DNA of 13,232 nt from CAXBYZ01 sp043826085 (GCA_043826085.1 JBDRQW010000108.1:1-13232), one strand, 5' to 3'; shown: positions 1 to 5,710, counted from the stretch's first letter. Translations and numbers: made by a program. The notes: generated by a model from the letters alone, not told the origin.

Positions 1-150
1 GGTTTAAGTTTATTTACCGTCGGCGCTCTTCGCACTTTTATTACCAAAAAACACTGGTTAATCGCCGGCCTAGAAATGCTCTTCGTTGGTGCCATCGCCG
101 CCATTGTTGCTTTTGCCACCGGCTACTTTATTGACCAAAAATTAATCTAA
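1..150 (+). CDS. VIT1/CCC1-family membrane transporter, C-terminal fragment
   Basis: The window opens inside a gene. Frame 1 is open from base 1 to a TAA at 148-150 and gives 49 residues. These contain LFTVGALRTFITKKHWLIAG, followed by GLEMLFVGAIAAIVAFATGY and a short polar tail. The order short membrane helix, basic loop with a tryptophan, GLEML, glycine/alanine-rich final helix matches the C-terminus of the VIT1/CCC1 (DUF125) family. Members of that family move iron or manganese across membranes. The N-terminal helices and the metal-binding region lie outside the window, so substrate and completeness cannot be judged. The stop codon overlaps the next start by one base (TAATG), so the hydrolase downstream is probably translationally coupled and in the same operon. 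Confidence 0.72.
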   Translation, partial: GLSLFTVGALRTFITKKHWLIAGLEMLFVGAIAAIVAFATGYFIDQKLI

Positions 151-884
151 TGAAAATAAAAAATATATATAACGAAAAACTTGACGTTACCATTTCTGGT
201 GACCCAACTAACAACAGGGCAATAATTTACTCTTATGGTTTTGGTGGTCGACGAGGTGGTGGCTATTCTCTTTCTCAAAATATTGAGTCCACTTTTATCA
301 AAACTCATCAGTTTATTCGCTTTGATTTCTCAGGCTACGACCAAAGTGAAGGTTTGGCTCAAGATGGTTGTCTATCTAAACACGCGCAAGATTTAAACAC
401 AGTCATTAAATATGTTCACAAAAACCTAACTTTAAACATTTCAATTATTGGTCACTCACTGGGCAGTTTTATTCTTTCCAAAGCCAATCTATCCAACGTC
501 ACTCAAGCCATCTTATTAAGTCCTCCCAGTTCTGGTCCAGACGCAGCCAAAACTTTAAAACAAAAACTTGTTAAAAGGGGAGTAAAATTTAATCCCCAAG
601 GAATCACTTATTACCAATTAAGCAGTGGTGGCACTCAAGAGCTGGGTAAGCAATTTTGGCAGGATCTAAACAATCTGGATATCGATCAAGAGTTAATCAA
701 ACAACTTACAGCCACCAAGATTACCATTATTAAACCTCTTCAAGATGAGGTTGCTGGCAACAAAAACTTTACCCATTATCAACAAATCAAAGGTCTCAGT
801 TATATTTCCCTTAATGGTAGTCATGATTTTAAAGATTATCAACACAGAGAAACACTAATCAATCAGTTGAGCAAACTTCTTTAA
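150..884 (+). CDS. Alpha/beta hydrolase (serine hydrolase)
   Basis: This 244-residue protein has the alpha/beta-hydrolase layout. An oxyanion-type strand and loop (IIYSYGFGGRRGG, about 25-37) is followed by RFDFSGYDQSEG (57-68). The nucleophile elbow GHSLGS is at 101-106, with Ser103 the likely nucleophile. Asp199 in the PLQDE segment and His225 in the GSHDF segment fit as the acid and base of the triad. There is no signal peptide or membrane helix, so it is probably cytoplasmic. The family covers esterases, lipases, peptidases and other hydrolases, and nothing here fixes the substrate. The start codon overlaps the stop of the upstream transporter by one base, and no other good start is nearby. 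The gene ends 14 bp before the groESL promoter. Confidence 0.85.
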   Translation: MKIKNIYNEKLDVTISGDPTNNRAIIYSYGFGGRRGGGYSLSQNIESTFIKTHQFIRFDFSGYDQSEGLAQDGCLSKHAQDLNTVIKYVHKNLTLNISIIGHSLGSFILSKANLSNVTQAILLSPPSSGPDAAKTLKQKLVKRGVKFNPQGITYYQLSSGGTQELGKQFWQDLNNLDIDQELIKQLTATKITIIKPLQDEVAGNKNFTHYQQIKGLSYISLNGSHDFKDYQHRETLINQLSKLL

Positions 885-898
885 TCCACATTCCCCGC

Positions 899-927
899 TT
901 GACAAATTTTTCTAAATCCCATAAACT
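899..927 (+). promoter_or_regulatory. groESL promoter (sigma-70 type)
   Basis: A perfect -35 box TTGACA (899-904) is separated by 17 bp from TAAACT (922-927), a 4/6 match to TATAAT. It lies about 67 bp upstream of groES and overlaps the first bases of the CIRCE-like operator, the usual geometry for HrcA repression. Confidence 0.7.
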
Positions 928-952
928 AGCACTTGCTATCAATGAGTGATAG
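926..952 (+). promoter_or_regulatory. CIRCE-like operator of groESL
   Basis: CTAGCACTT (926-934), nine bases, then GAGTGATAG (944-952). The CIRCE consensus is TTAGCACTC-N9-GAGTGCTAA. Each half matches 7 of 9 positions and the spacer is exactly nine bases. Together with its position just after the -10 box of a groESL promoter, this supports an HrcA-controlled heat-shock operator. The repressor gene hrcA is not in the window. Confidence 0.78.
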
Positions 953-993
953 CTTATTTTAATTAATAAATTAATAATTTTAGGAGGAAAAAT

Positions 994-1299
994 ATGACAA
1001 AGCCAAACATTAAACCTGTTGCCGGATATATATTAGTCGAACCGGTAGCTGTTCAAAAAAAGACTGTTTCAGGTATTTACCTACCCGACTCTCACGATGA
1101 AAAACCACAGCAAGCTAAAGTTTTAGCCGTAGGCCCGGATGAAGTAACCGATTCAGGCGCCAAACGCCCCGCTCCTTGTAAAAAAGGAGACACCATTATT
1201 TACAAAAAATGGGGTGGTAATGAAGTTAAACTTGGTTTAACCGAAAAAGACGAAGTTTTATTTATCGAATTTAAAGATGTACTAGCTATTGTTAAATAA
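994..1299 (+). CDS. groES: Co-chaperonin GroES
   Basis: This 101-residue protein is the 10-kDa lid of the GroEL chaperonin and closes the folding chamber in the cytoplasm. It has the full family pattern. PVAGYILVEP (8-17) opens the beta barrel. A mobile loop carries SGIYLPDS (26-33), whose IYL tripeptide (28-30) contacts GroEL. EKPQQAKVLAVGP (36-48) follows, then KKGDTIIYKKWGGNEVK (63-79) and a C-terminal strand ending in VLAIVK. Length is close to the usual 95-100 residues. AGGAGG at 982-987 lies six bases before the ATG, an excellent ribosome binding site. groEL follows after 10 bp, and the pair is driven by the promoter and CIRCE-like operator upstream. Confidence 0.97.
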   Translation: MTKPNIKPVAGYILVEPVAVQKKTVSGIYLPDSHDEKPQQAKVLAVGPDEVTDSGAKRPAPCKKGDTIIYKKWGGNEVKLGLTEKDEVLFIEFKDVLAIVK

Positions 1300-1309
1300 A
1301 GGAGAATTT

Positions 1310-2944
1310 ATGGCAAAACAAATTATTTTTTCAGAAGAAGCTCGTCAAAAACTCTTAAACGGAGTTAATATTTTGGCTAAAGCTGTAGTAACCACTCTCG
1401 GTCCCAAAGGCCGAAATGTGGCCTTAGATGGATCTTTTGGTGGCCCCACCATTGTTCACGATGGTGTTACTGTAGCCAAAGCGATTGAGCTCGAAGATCC
1501 ATTTGAAAACATGGGGGCTCAACTTATTAAAGAAGCCGCTTCAAAAACCAATGATGTTGCCGGTGACGGCACCACCACCTCTACATTATTAGCTCAGGCT
1601 ATTGTCTCAAGAGGACTTAAAAACGTTACCGCCGGTGCCAACCCTATGCTTATGAAAAAGGGTATAGATAAAGGTGTTAAAGTCATTGTTGAGGAAATTA
1701 AAAAAATCAGCAAACCTGTCAAAGGAGATCAAGAAATTGCTCAAGTAGCCACTATTTCTTCAGCCAGTGTTGACATTGGTAATAAAATTGCCGAAGCCCT
1801 AAAAATGGCCGGTCGAGATGGGGTTGTCGAAGTCGAAGAATCCAAAGGCTTTGAGATGTCTATTGACCACAAAGAAGGTATGGAGTTTGACAAAGGTTAC
1901 GCCTCTCCTTACTTTGTTACTAACCCGGACAAAATGGAGACAGAGATCGAAAACCCTCTTATTCTTATCACTGATCTAAAAGTAACTGCCATTGCTGACC
2001 TTCTTCCGTTTTTAGAATCAGCCGTAAAAGTAACTAAAAATATAGTTATTATTGCCGATGATATTGAGGGCGAAGCTCTAGCCACTCTCGTAGTCAATAA
2101 ACTTCGAGGTGCTTTTAACCTTCTTGCTATCAAAGCCCCGGGCTTTGGAGATAGAAGAAAAGCCATGTTGGAAGACATTGCCATTCTAATCGGAGCTTCA
2201 GTAATTTCAGAAGATACCGGTAGAAAGCTAGATTCAGTTACCGTCGAAGACTGTGGTAATGCCGAAAAAGTTTGGGCGGGCAAAGACGCCACTAGAATTA
2301 TTGGTGGAAAAGGCGACAAAAAATCTATCAATGCCAGAATCGCTTCTATCAAACAAGAGATGGATCGTACCGACTCTGACTTTGATAAAGAAAAACTTCA
2401 AGAAAGATTGGCTAAACTAGCCGGTGGAGTTGCTGTTATCAATGTTGGTGCTGCCACCGAGATAGAACTCAAAGAAACTCAAGAAAGAGTTAAGGATGCA
2501 GTCGAAGCCACCAAAGCCGCTATCGAAGAAGGTATTGTTCCTGGTGGTGGTGTTACTTTGCTTCGAGCTGTTAAAGCACTTAGTGAAGTTAAAGCTGACA
2601 ATGAAGACGAAAAAATCGGCTTGGATATATTAAGATTTGCTCTTCAACAGCCGGTCAGATTACTAGCCGAAAACGCTGGTGCCGATGCTGGCTGGGTAGT
2701 CAAAAAAGTTGAACAAGGCAAAAAAGACTTTGGTTTCAACTCTCTAACTATGGAATTCGGTTCCATGTTGGAACAGGGGATTTTAGATCCGGCTAAGGTT
2801 ACTAGAACCGCACTTCAAAATGCCGCTTCAGTGGCTAGCATGATCTTAACCACCGAGTGTCTAGTTACCGAACTCCCAAGCAAGGACGACAAAGCCATGC
2901 CAATGGGTGGCGGTATGCCTCAAATGGGTGGCATGGGAATGTGA
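1310..2944 (+). CDS. groEL: Chaperonin GroEL
   Basis: This 544-residue protein is the 60-kDa chaperonin that folds proteins in an ATP-driven double ring with GroES. The start at 1310 (MAKQIIFSEEARQ) gives the standard N-terminus and has AAAGGAGA at 1298-1305 as ribosome binding site. An in-frame ATG at 1289 would add seven residues inside groES and is unlikely. ATP-site motifs are present: GPKGRNV (31-37), Asp51 in HDGVT, GDGTTT (85-90), the hydrolytic Asp396 in ERVKDAVEAT, and VPGGG (410-414). The apical domain is complete (about 190-375). The tail ends in the typical GGM-rich sequence PMGGGMPQMGGMGM. Length and motifs match active GroEL, with no break. A hairpin repeat starts 9 bp after the stop. 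Confidence 0.98.
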   Translation: MAKQIIFSEEARQKLLNGVNILAKAVVTTLGPKGRNVALDGSFGGPTIVHDGVTVAKAIELEDPFENMGAQLIKEAASKTNDVAGDGTTTSTLLAQAIVSRGLKNVTAGANPMLMKKGIDKGVKVIVEEIKKISKPVKGDQEIAQVATISSASVDIGNKIAEALKMAGRDGVVEVEESKGFEMSIDHKEGMEFDKGYASPYFVTNPDKMETEIENPLILITDLKVTAIADLLPFLESAVKVTKNIVIIADDIEGEALATLVVNKLRGAFNLLAIKAPGFGDRRKAMLEDIAILIGASVISEDTGRKLDSVTVEDCGNAEKVWAGKDATRIIGGKGDKKSINARIASIKQEMDRTDSDFDKEKLQERLAKLAGGVAVINVGAATEIELKETQERVKDAVEATKAAIEEGIVPGGGVTLLRAVKALSEVKADNEDEKIGLDILRFALQQPVRLLAENAGADAGWVVKKVEQGKKDFGFNSLTMEFGSMLEQGILDPAKVTRTALQNAASVASMILTTECLVTELPSKDDKAMPMGGGMPQMGGMGM

Positions 2945-2953
2945 AAATAACAA

Positions 2954-3022
2954 AAGGTCCGTCCTTTGCGAATGCGAAGGCCGGACCTTAGAGGATTCGA
3001 GTGGCGTAAGCCACCCGAAAAT
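2954..3022. repeat. Composite hairpin repeat, copy A (downstream of groEL)
   Basis: The first hairpin pairs AAGGTCCG (2954-2961) with CGGACCTT (2982-2989). Inside it CCTTTGC pairs with GCGAAGG (one G-T wobble) around a GAAT loop. GGATTCGAGT then leads into a second hairpin, GTGGC-GTAA-GCCAC (3001-3014), followed by CCGAAAAT. The same architecture and much of the same sequence recur at 12432-12503 inside tatD. The element could slow or end groEL transcription, but no clear T-tract follows it. Confidence 0.8.
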
Positions 3023-3024
3023 TT

Positions 3025-3053
3025 AAATTCTAGGTACGGAACCTGGAATATTT
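3025..3053. repeat. Dispersed 29-bp hairpin repeat, copy 1
   Basis: ATTCTAGGT and ACCTGGAAT form a stem around a short loop, then TATTT. It matches 25 of 29 positions of the hairpin at 6755-6783. In this copy the fifth pair of the stem is T-G where the other copy has G-C, so the fold is kept. It sits directly before the fic promoter and may also act as a weak terminator of the groESL transcript. Confidence 0.65.
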
Positions 3054-3057
3054 ATCA

Positions 3058-3086
3058 TTGACAACCATTAAGTAATGCTTTATACT
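3058..3086 (+). promoter_or_regulatory. Promoter of the Fic-MerR gene
   Basis: TTGACA (3058-3063), a 17-bp spacer, then TATACT (3081-3086), a 5/6 match to TATAAT. Only ten bases separate the -10 box from the ATG at 3097. The expected transcript start falls about 3-5 bases before the start codon and no Shine-Dalgarno sequence is present, so the mRNA is probably leaderless. Confidence 0.78.
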
Positions 3087-3096
3087 TCATAGTATA
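3081..3096. promoter_or_regulatory. Palindrome over -10 box and transcript start, candidate operator
   Basis: TATACT-TCAT-AGTATA is a perfect 6-bp inverted repeat with a 4-bp centre. It covers the -10 box and runs up to the start codon of the Fic-MerR gene. A dimeric DNA-binding protein here would block transcription. The MerR-type domain of the downstream protein is the obvious candidate, but this is inference. Confidence 0.5.
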
Positions 3097-4071
3097 ATGA
3101 AAAACATACTTAAATCTATCGATAAGAAAAAGAAACAACTTGATAAACTAAAACCTTTATCAAAAGAGCTGGCCAACAATCTCCAAAACTGGCTTAGAGT
3201 TGAACTAACCTATACTTCAAATGCCCTTGAGGGAAACACTCTTTCTCGACTTCAAACCGCCTTAGTTTTAGACAAAGGCATAACCGTAGATGGAAAATCC
3301 TTAAATGAACATCTGGAAATCACCAATCATGCTCAAGCCTTGGACTATATTTATACTCTTGCTAAAAAAAACTATTTATTAAAACAAAAAGACATTCTAA
3401 ATATTCACCAAATAATATTATCAAAGATTGACGATCAAAACGCTGGTAGGTATAGATCCATTTCTGTTAGAATTGCCGGTTCAAGAGTTATTATGCCCAA
3501 TCCGGCCAAAGTCAGTCAACTAATGACAAAATTTGTTAATCAAACTAACTCTGTAAAAAAAGTTCATCCGGCTAAGTTCGCCGCCGACGTTCATTATCAA
3601 TTAGTTAGTATTCACCCCTTTAGTGATGGTAATGGTCGCACCGCCAGGCTATTAATGAACCTTTTTTTAATTAAAGCCGGCTATCCACCTATTATCATTA
3701 AACTTAGAGATAGGCATGCATACCTAAAATCTTTAGAAACAGCCCAACTTGGTGGAAGCCTAACAAGCTATTATAAATTAATTTATAAGTCACTCATCAA
3801 TTCTTTAGATATCTATCTATCTGCATTGGTTCCGAACTTTCAAGGTAGTTTGGAACTTTCAGGACTACTTAAAATTGGACAACTGGCTAAAGCTACAAAA
3901 GAAACGGTTTCCACCATTAGATTTTGGACCACTCAAAACCTACTAACTGTCAGCAGTCACTCTAAAGGAGGTTATCAGCTTTATAGTCCAAGCGTGATTA
4001 ATCAAGTTAAAAAAATTCGCCAACTTCAACAAAAAAGATATACAATTAAAGAAATTAAATCCCGACTATAA
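3097..4071 (+). CDS. Fic-family protein with C-terminal MerR-type DNA-binding domain
   Basis: This 324-residue protein has three parts. An N-terminal alpha-helical region carries SNALEG (41-46), which fits the (S/T)xxxE(G/N) motif of Fic proteins that hold themselves inactive. The Fic core follows, with the catalytic loop HPFSDGNGRTAR (173-184), a full match to HxFxxGNGRxxR with catalytic His173; such enzymes usually transfer AMP to a target protein. The C-terminus (about 258-324) reads IGQLAKATKETVSTIRFW, then GGYQLYSPSVINQVKKIRQL and YTIKEIKSRL. This is the helix-turn-helix plus wing of the MerR family. MerR-type domains are a less familiar partner of Fic than winged helices. The ATG lies at the probable transcript start. 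The target protein and any ligand are unknown. Confidence 0.9.
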   Translation: MKNILKSIDKKKKQLDKLKPLSKELANNLQNWLRVELTYTSNALEGNTLSRLQTALVLDKGITVDGKSLNEHLEITNHAQALDYIYTLAKKNYLLKQKDILNIHQIILSKIDDQNAGRYRSISVRIAGSRVIMPNPAKVSQLMTKFVNQTNSVKKVHPAKFAADVHYQLVSIHPFSDGNGRTARLLMNLFLIKAGYPPIIIKLRDRHAYLKSLETAQLGGSLTSYYKLIYKSLINSLDIYLSALVPNFQGSLELSGLLKIGQLAKATKETVSTIRFWTTQNLLTVSSHSKGGYQLYSPSVINQVKKIRQLQQKRYTIKEIKSRL

Positions 4072-4073
4072 AT

Positions 4074-4241
4074 ATGATTAACCTAAAAAACTATCACAAA
4101 TGTTTTATTGGAGCCCTCGCCACTCTGGCCCTATTTGTCTTAAGCCTAGCTGTTCTCGCCATTTCCCTTTTTTCCGCCAATCGAAAACAAGCCGGTCAAA
4201 TCAACCAACTTAAAGTTAACACTCAATTTCCTTACTATTGA
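4074..4241 (+). CDS. Possible small single-span membrane protein (55 aa)
   Basis: An ATG two bases after the stop of the Fic gene opens a 55-codon frame. It starts MINLKNYHKC and has one strongly hydrophobic segment (FIGALATLALFVLSLAVLAI, 11-30, continuing SLF), then a basic and polar tail ending in QFPYY. A single membrane helix flanked by charged residues and the near-coupled start after fic favour a real gene. Against it, no homologous family is recognised, and its last codons run into the promoter and operator of the antitoxin. It fills what would otherwise be a 202-bp gap. Confidence 0.42.
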   Translation: MINLKNYHKCFIGALATLALFVLSLAVLAISLFSANRKQAGQINQLKVNTQFPYY

Positions 4242-4274
4242 CAAAAGTAAGGAATAATAGTAAAGTAAGGAATA
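4228..4274. promoter_or_regulatory. Operator repeats of the toxin-antitoxin operon
   Basis: TTCCTTACT (4228-4236) and AGTAAGGAA (4246-4254) form a perfect 9-bp inverted repeat with a 9-bp centre that spans the -35 box. The right arm recurs as a direct repeat: AGTAAGGAATA is at 4246-4256 and again at 4264-4274, 18 bp apart, overlapping the -10 box and the start codon. Three half-sites over one promoter fit autorepression by the AbrB-type antitoxin. Confidence 0.65.
4238..4266 (+). promoter_or_regulatory. Promoter of the antitoxin-toxin operon
   Basis: TTGACA (4238-4243), a 17-bp spacer and TAAAGT (4261-4266, 4/6 match). The -10 box ends seven bases before the ATG at 4274, so the transcript probably begins at or next to the start codon. 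Confidence 0.65.
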
Positions 4275-4531
4275 TGACTATTTCCGCTACGATTACTTCC
4301 AAAGGTCAAGTTACTATACCCAAGTCTATTAGAGACCTTCTCGATTTAGCCAAAAATGATCTATTGGTTTTTACTGTAAAAAAATCCAAAGAAGTTGTGG
4401 TTACTCCCATCAAAACAGATATTATGTCCCTCTATGGTTCACTAAAAACCAATAAAGGATATATTCCTTTATCAAAAATTAGAAAGCAACTCCAACATGA
4501 TTTAGGCAAGGAATACCAAAAAGAATCATAA
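4274..4531 (+). CDS. AbrB/MazE-type antitoxin
   Basis: This 85-residue protein begins MTISATITSKGQVTIPKSIR, the hallmark of the SpoVT/AbrB swapped-hairpin DNA-binding domain (about 1-45). Residues 46-85 are polar and charged and would be the part that wraps and blocks the toxin. The start at ATG 4274 is preferred over a TTG at 4238, because the TTG is the first half of the -35 box and the AbrB domain begins right after the ATG. The gene overlaps the PIN toxin by one base (TAATG), the usual antitoxin-first arrangement. Inverted and direct repeats over the promoter suggest that the antitoxin, alone or with toxin, represses its own operon. Antitoxin function is inferred from domain and context. 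Confidence 0.88.
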   Translation: MTISATITSKGQVTIPKSIRDLLDLAKNDLLVFTVKKSKEVVVTPIKTDIMSLYGSLKTNKGYIPLSKIRKQLQHDLGKEYQKES

Positions 4532-4920
4532 TGAAAAAAAAGTATTTTCTTGACACCAATATCTTTTTAAGATTCTTGTTAAATGACCACTCAACTTTAT
4601 CGCCAAAAGCAAAAAAATATTTTAATTTACTCTCAAACAATCAAGTAATTCTTATCAGCAATTCTTTGGTTATTGCTGAAGTTGTCTGGGTTTTAAAATC
4701 TTTTTACAAATATTCTCACATAAAAGTTAACAACTCTCTTACCCCCTTATTGTCACACAAAAATCTAAAGATTAACGACAAGCCAAGTATTTTTAAAACT
4801 CTTGATCTTTGCCAGAGAAAAAACCTTGATTTTGTAGATGCATATATTTATTTTGAAGCAAAAAAAAGAAAAATAAAACTAATCACCTTCGATAAAAAAC
4901 TAAACAAACTATCCAAATAA
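4531..4920 (+). CDS. PIN-domain ribonuclease toxin
   Basis: This 129-residue protein is a single PIN domain. The conserved acidic residues that bind the metal are all present: Asp8 in FLDTNIF, Glu50 in IAEVVW, Asp103 in DFVDAYI and Asp121 in ITFDKKL. The fold is therefore predicted to be an active Mg- or Mn-dependent RNase. In AbrB-PIN pairs of the VapBC type such toxins cut specific RNAs, often tRNAs, when the antitoxin is degraded; the target here is unknown. The ATG overlaps the antitoxin stop by one base. The stop codon (4918-4920) directly abuts the stop codon of the minus-strand M23 gene, with no terminator between them. Confidence 0.9.
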   Translation: MKKKYFLDTNIFLRFLLNDHSTLSPKAKKYFNLLSNNQVILISNSLVIAEVVWVLKSFYKYSHIKVNNSLTPLLSHKNLKINDKPSIFKTLDLCQRKNLDFVDAYIYFEAKKRKIKLITFDKKLNKLSK

Positions 4921-5619
4921 TTACTTTACCAAAGCTAACTTTACCGGCTCAAAATCAGGTAATATCATTAACGGATTAATTGCTTTTCCATCTTGATAAA
5001 CCTCTAAATGTAAATGTGGTCCGGTTGTCCATCCGGTCATACCCACAGTTCCAATTACTTGAAAACTTGTAACTTTTTCTCCCTCGACCACTTTCATTTC
5101 TTTCAAGTGTGCATATCGAGAAACTAATCCATTATCATGTTTAACCACCATAGTAGTACCCCAACCCAATCTTCCAAATCGAGCCTCGGTAATTACTCCA
5201 TCTGCAATTGGCCTGATTTCTGTCCCCTCTGGAGCCAAAATATCAATAGCCTTATGAAAAGCATGATAACCTTGACCCACCGCTCCCTCAAAAGGTTTTT
5301 GTAAAGTCGTTTTTGTCACAATCTTAACATCTGGAGTAGATATTAAGGTGGGCTCATTGACCACTTCAGTATTAGTTGCCAGGATATTTCCCATTAATCC
5401 AAAAAACATAATTACCACTGTCAATCCCACCCCAACAAATTTAGATACCAAACTACCACCGGGCCTGCCTGCGCAGGCAGGCCTGCCTGGTTTAGATTTT
5501 GGCACAAAAACTCTAAACACCTGGTAAGGAAACATAATCACAGTTAGCAATACCGACCAAAAGGTCAAAGCTATGTAGCTGGTTAGAAGTTTTAAAAACA
5601 AAATTAGATTTCGTTTCAT
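4921..5619 (-). CDS. M23-family metallopeptidase, membrane-anchored
   Basis: From the ATG at 5619 (MKRNLILFLK) the protein has 232 residues. Two hydrophobic segments (about 13-36 and 61-80) anchor it, and the peptidase domain (about 105-222) probably faces outside. The zinc site is complete: His122 and Asp126 in HKAIDI, and His204 in GPHLHLEV, with His171 (YAHL) and His202 as the usual catalytic helpers. M23 enzymes cut peptide bridges of peptidoglycan, or serve as LytM-type activators. An in-frame ATG at 5685 is rejected because it would lie upstream of the likely promoter's -10 box. Between the two helices, GRPACAGRPGG (45-55) is encoded by a palindromic repeat (5463-5482). The start has no clear ribosome binding site and follows two hairpins. 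Confidence 0.9.
   Translation of the reverse strand: MKRNLILFLKLLTSYIALTFWSVLLTVIMFPYQVFRVFVPKSKPGRPACAGRPGGSLVSKFVGVGLTVVIMFFGLMGNILATNTEVVNEPTLISTPDVKIVTKTTLQKPFEGAVGQGYHAFHKAIDILAPEGTEIRPIADGVITEARFGRLGWGTTMVVKHDNGLVSRYAHLKEMKVVEGEKVTSFQVIGTVGMTGWTTGPHLHLEVYQDGKAINPLMILPDFEPVKLALVK
5463..5482. repeat. 20-bp GC palindrome inside the M23 gene
   Basis: GCCTGCCTGCGCAGGCAGGC is a perfect palindrome. CTGCCTGG follows at once, so GGCAGGCCTGCC at 5475-5486 is a second overlapping palindrome. The same 20-bp core is at 12704-12723 in tatD. In the M23 protein it codes for part of GRPACAGRPGG between two membrane segments. Confidence 0.93.
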
Positions 5620-5620
5620 G

Positions 5621-5641
5621 TTATGGCTTATTAAGCCATAA
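5621..5641. repeat. Perfect hairpin next to the M23 start codon
   Basis: TTATGGCTTA (5621-5630) and TAAGCCATAA (5632-5641) are perfect 10-bp arms around one base. On the minus strand the hairpin ends one base before the ATG of the M23 gene, where it could hinder ribosome access. Confidence 0.7.
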
Positions 5642-5666
5642 AAAAATCCTCGCGTTTTTGCAAGGA
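5640..5666 (-). terminator. Intrinsic-terminator-like hairpin between tRNA-Cys and M23
   Basis: Read on the minus strand, TCCTTGC (5666-5660), a six-base loop and GCGAGGA (5653-5647) form a 7-bp stem with one G-U pair, followed by seven T residues (5646-5640). It may end tRNA-Cys transcription. However, the likely M23 promoter lies upstream of it, so it would also sit at the very start of the M23 mRNA. Confidence 0.6.
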
Positions 5667-5675
5667 CTATCAAGT

Positions 5676-5703
5676 AGTATAACACAACAACCTATAATGT
5701 CAA
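5676..5703 (-). promoter_or_regulatory. Promoter of the M23 peptidase gene
   Basis: On the minus strand TTGACA (5703-5698), a 16-bp spacer and TATACT (5681-5676, 5/6 match). The expected start near 5669 gives a leader of about 50 bases that contains the terminator-like hairpin and the second hairpin before the ATG at 5619. Confidence 0.72.
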
Positions 5704-5710
5704 CATCAAG

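Noticed and set aside
1289..1309. Upstream ATG for groEL
   Set aside because: It would start inside groES and add seven residues before the universal MAKQ start, which has its own ribosome binding site.
1909..2352. 147-codon open frame antisense to groEL
   Set aside because: It lies fully inside a conserved groEL region in another frame, has no domain or start signal, and is explained by groEL codon use.
4238..4273. TTG start giving the antitoxin 12 more residues
   Set aside because: The TTG is part of the TTGACA -35 box and the added residues are encoded by operator repeats; the AbrB domain begins at the ATG 4274.
5620..5685. Longer start for the M23 gene
   Set aside because: It would begin upstream of the predicted -10 box and run through a terminator-like hairpin; the shorter start gives a normal basic N-terminus and membrane helix.
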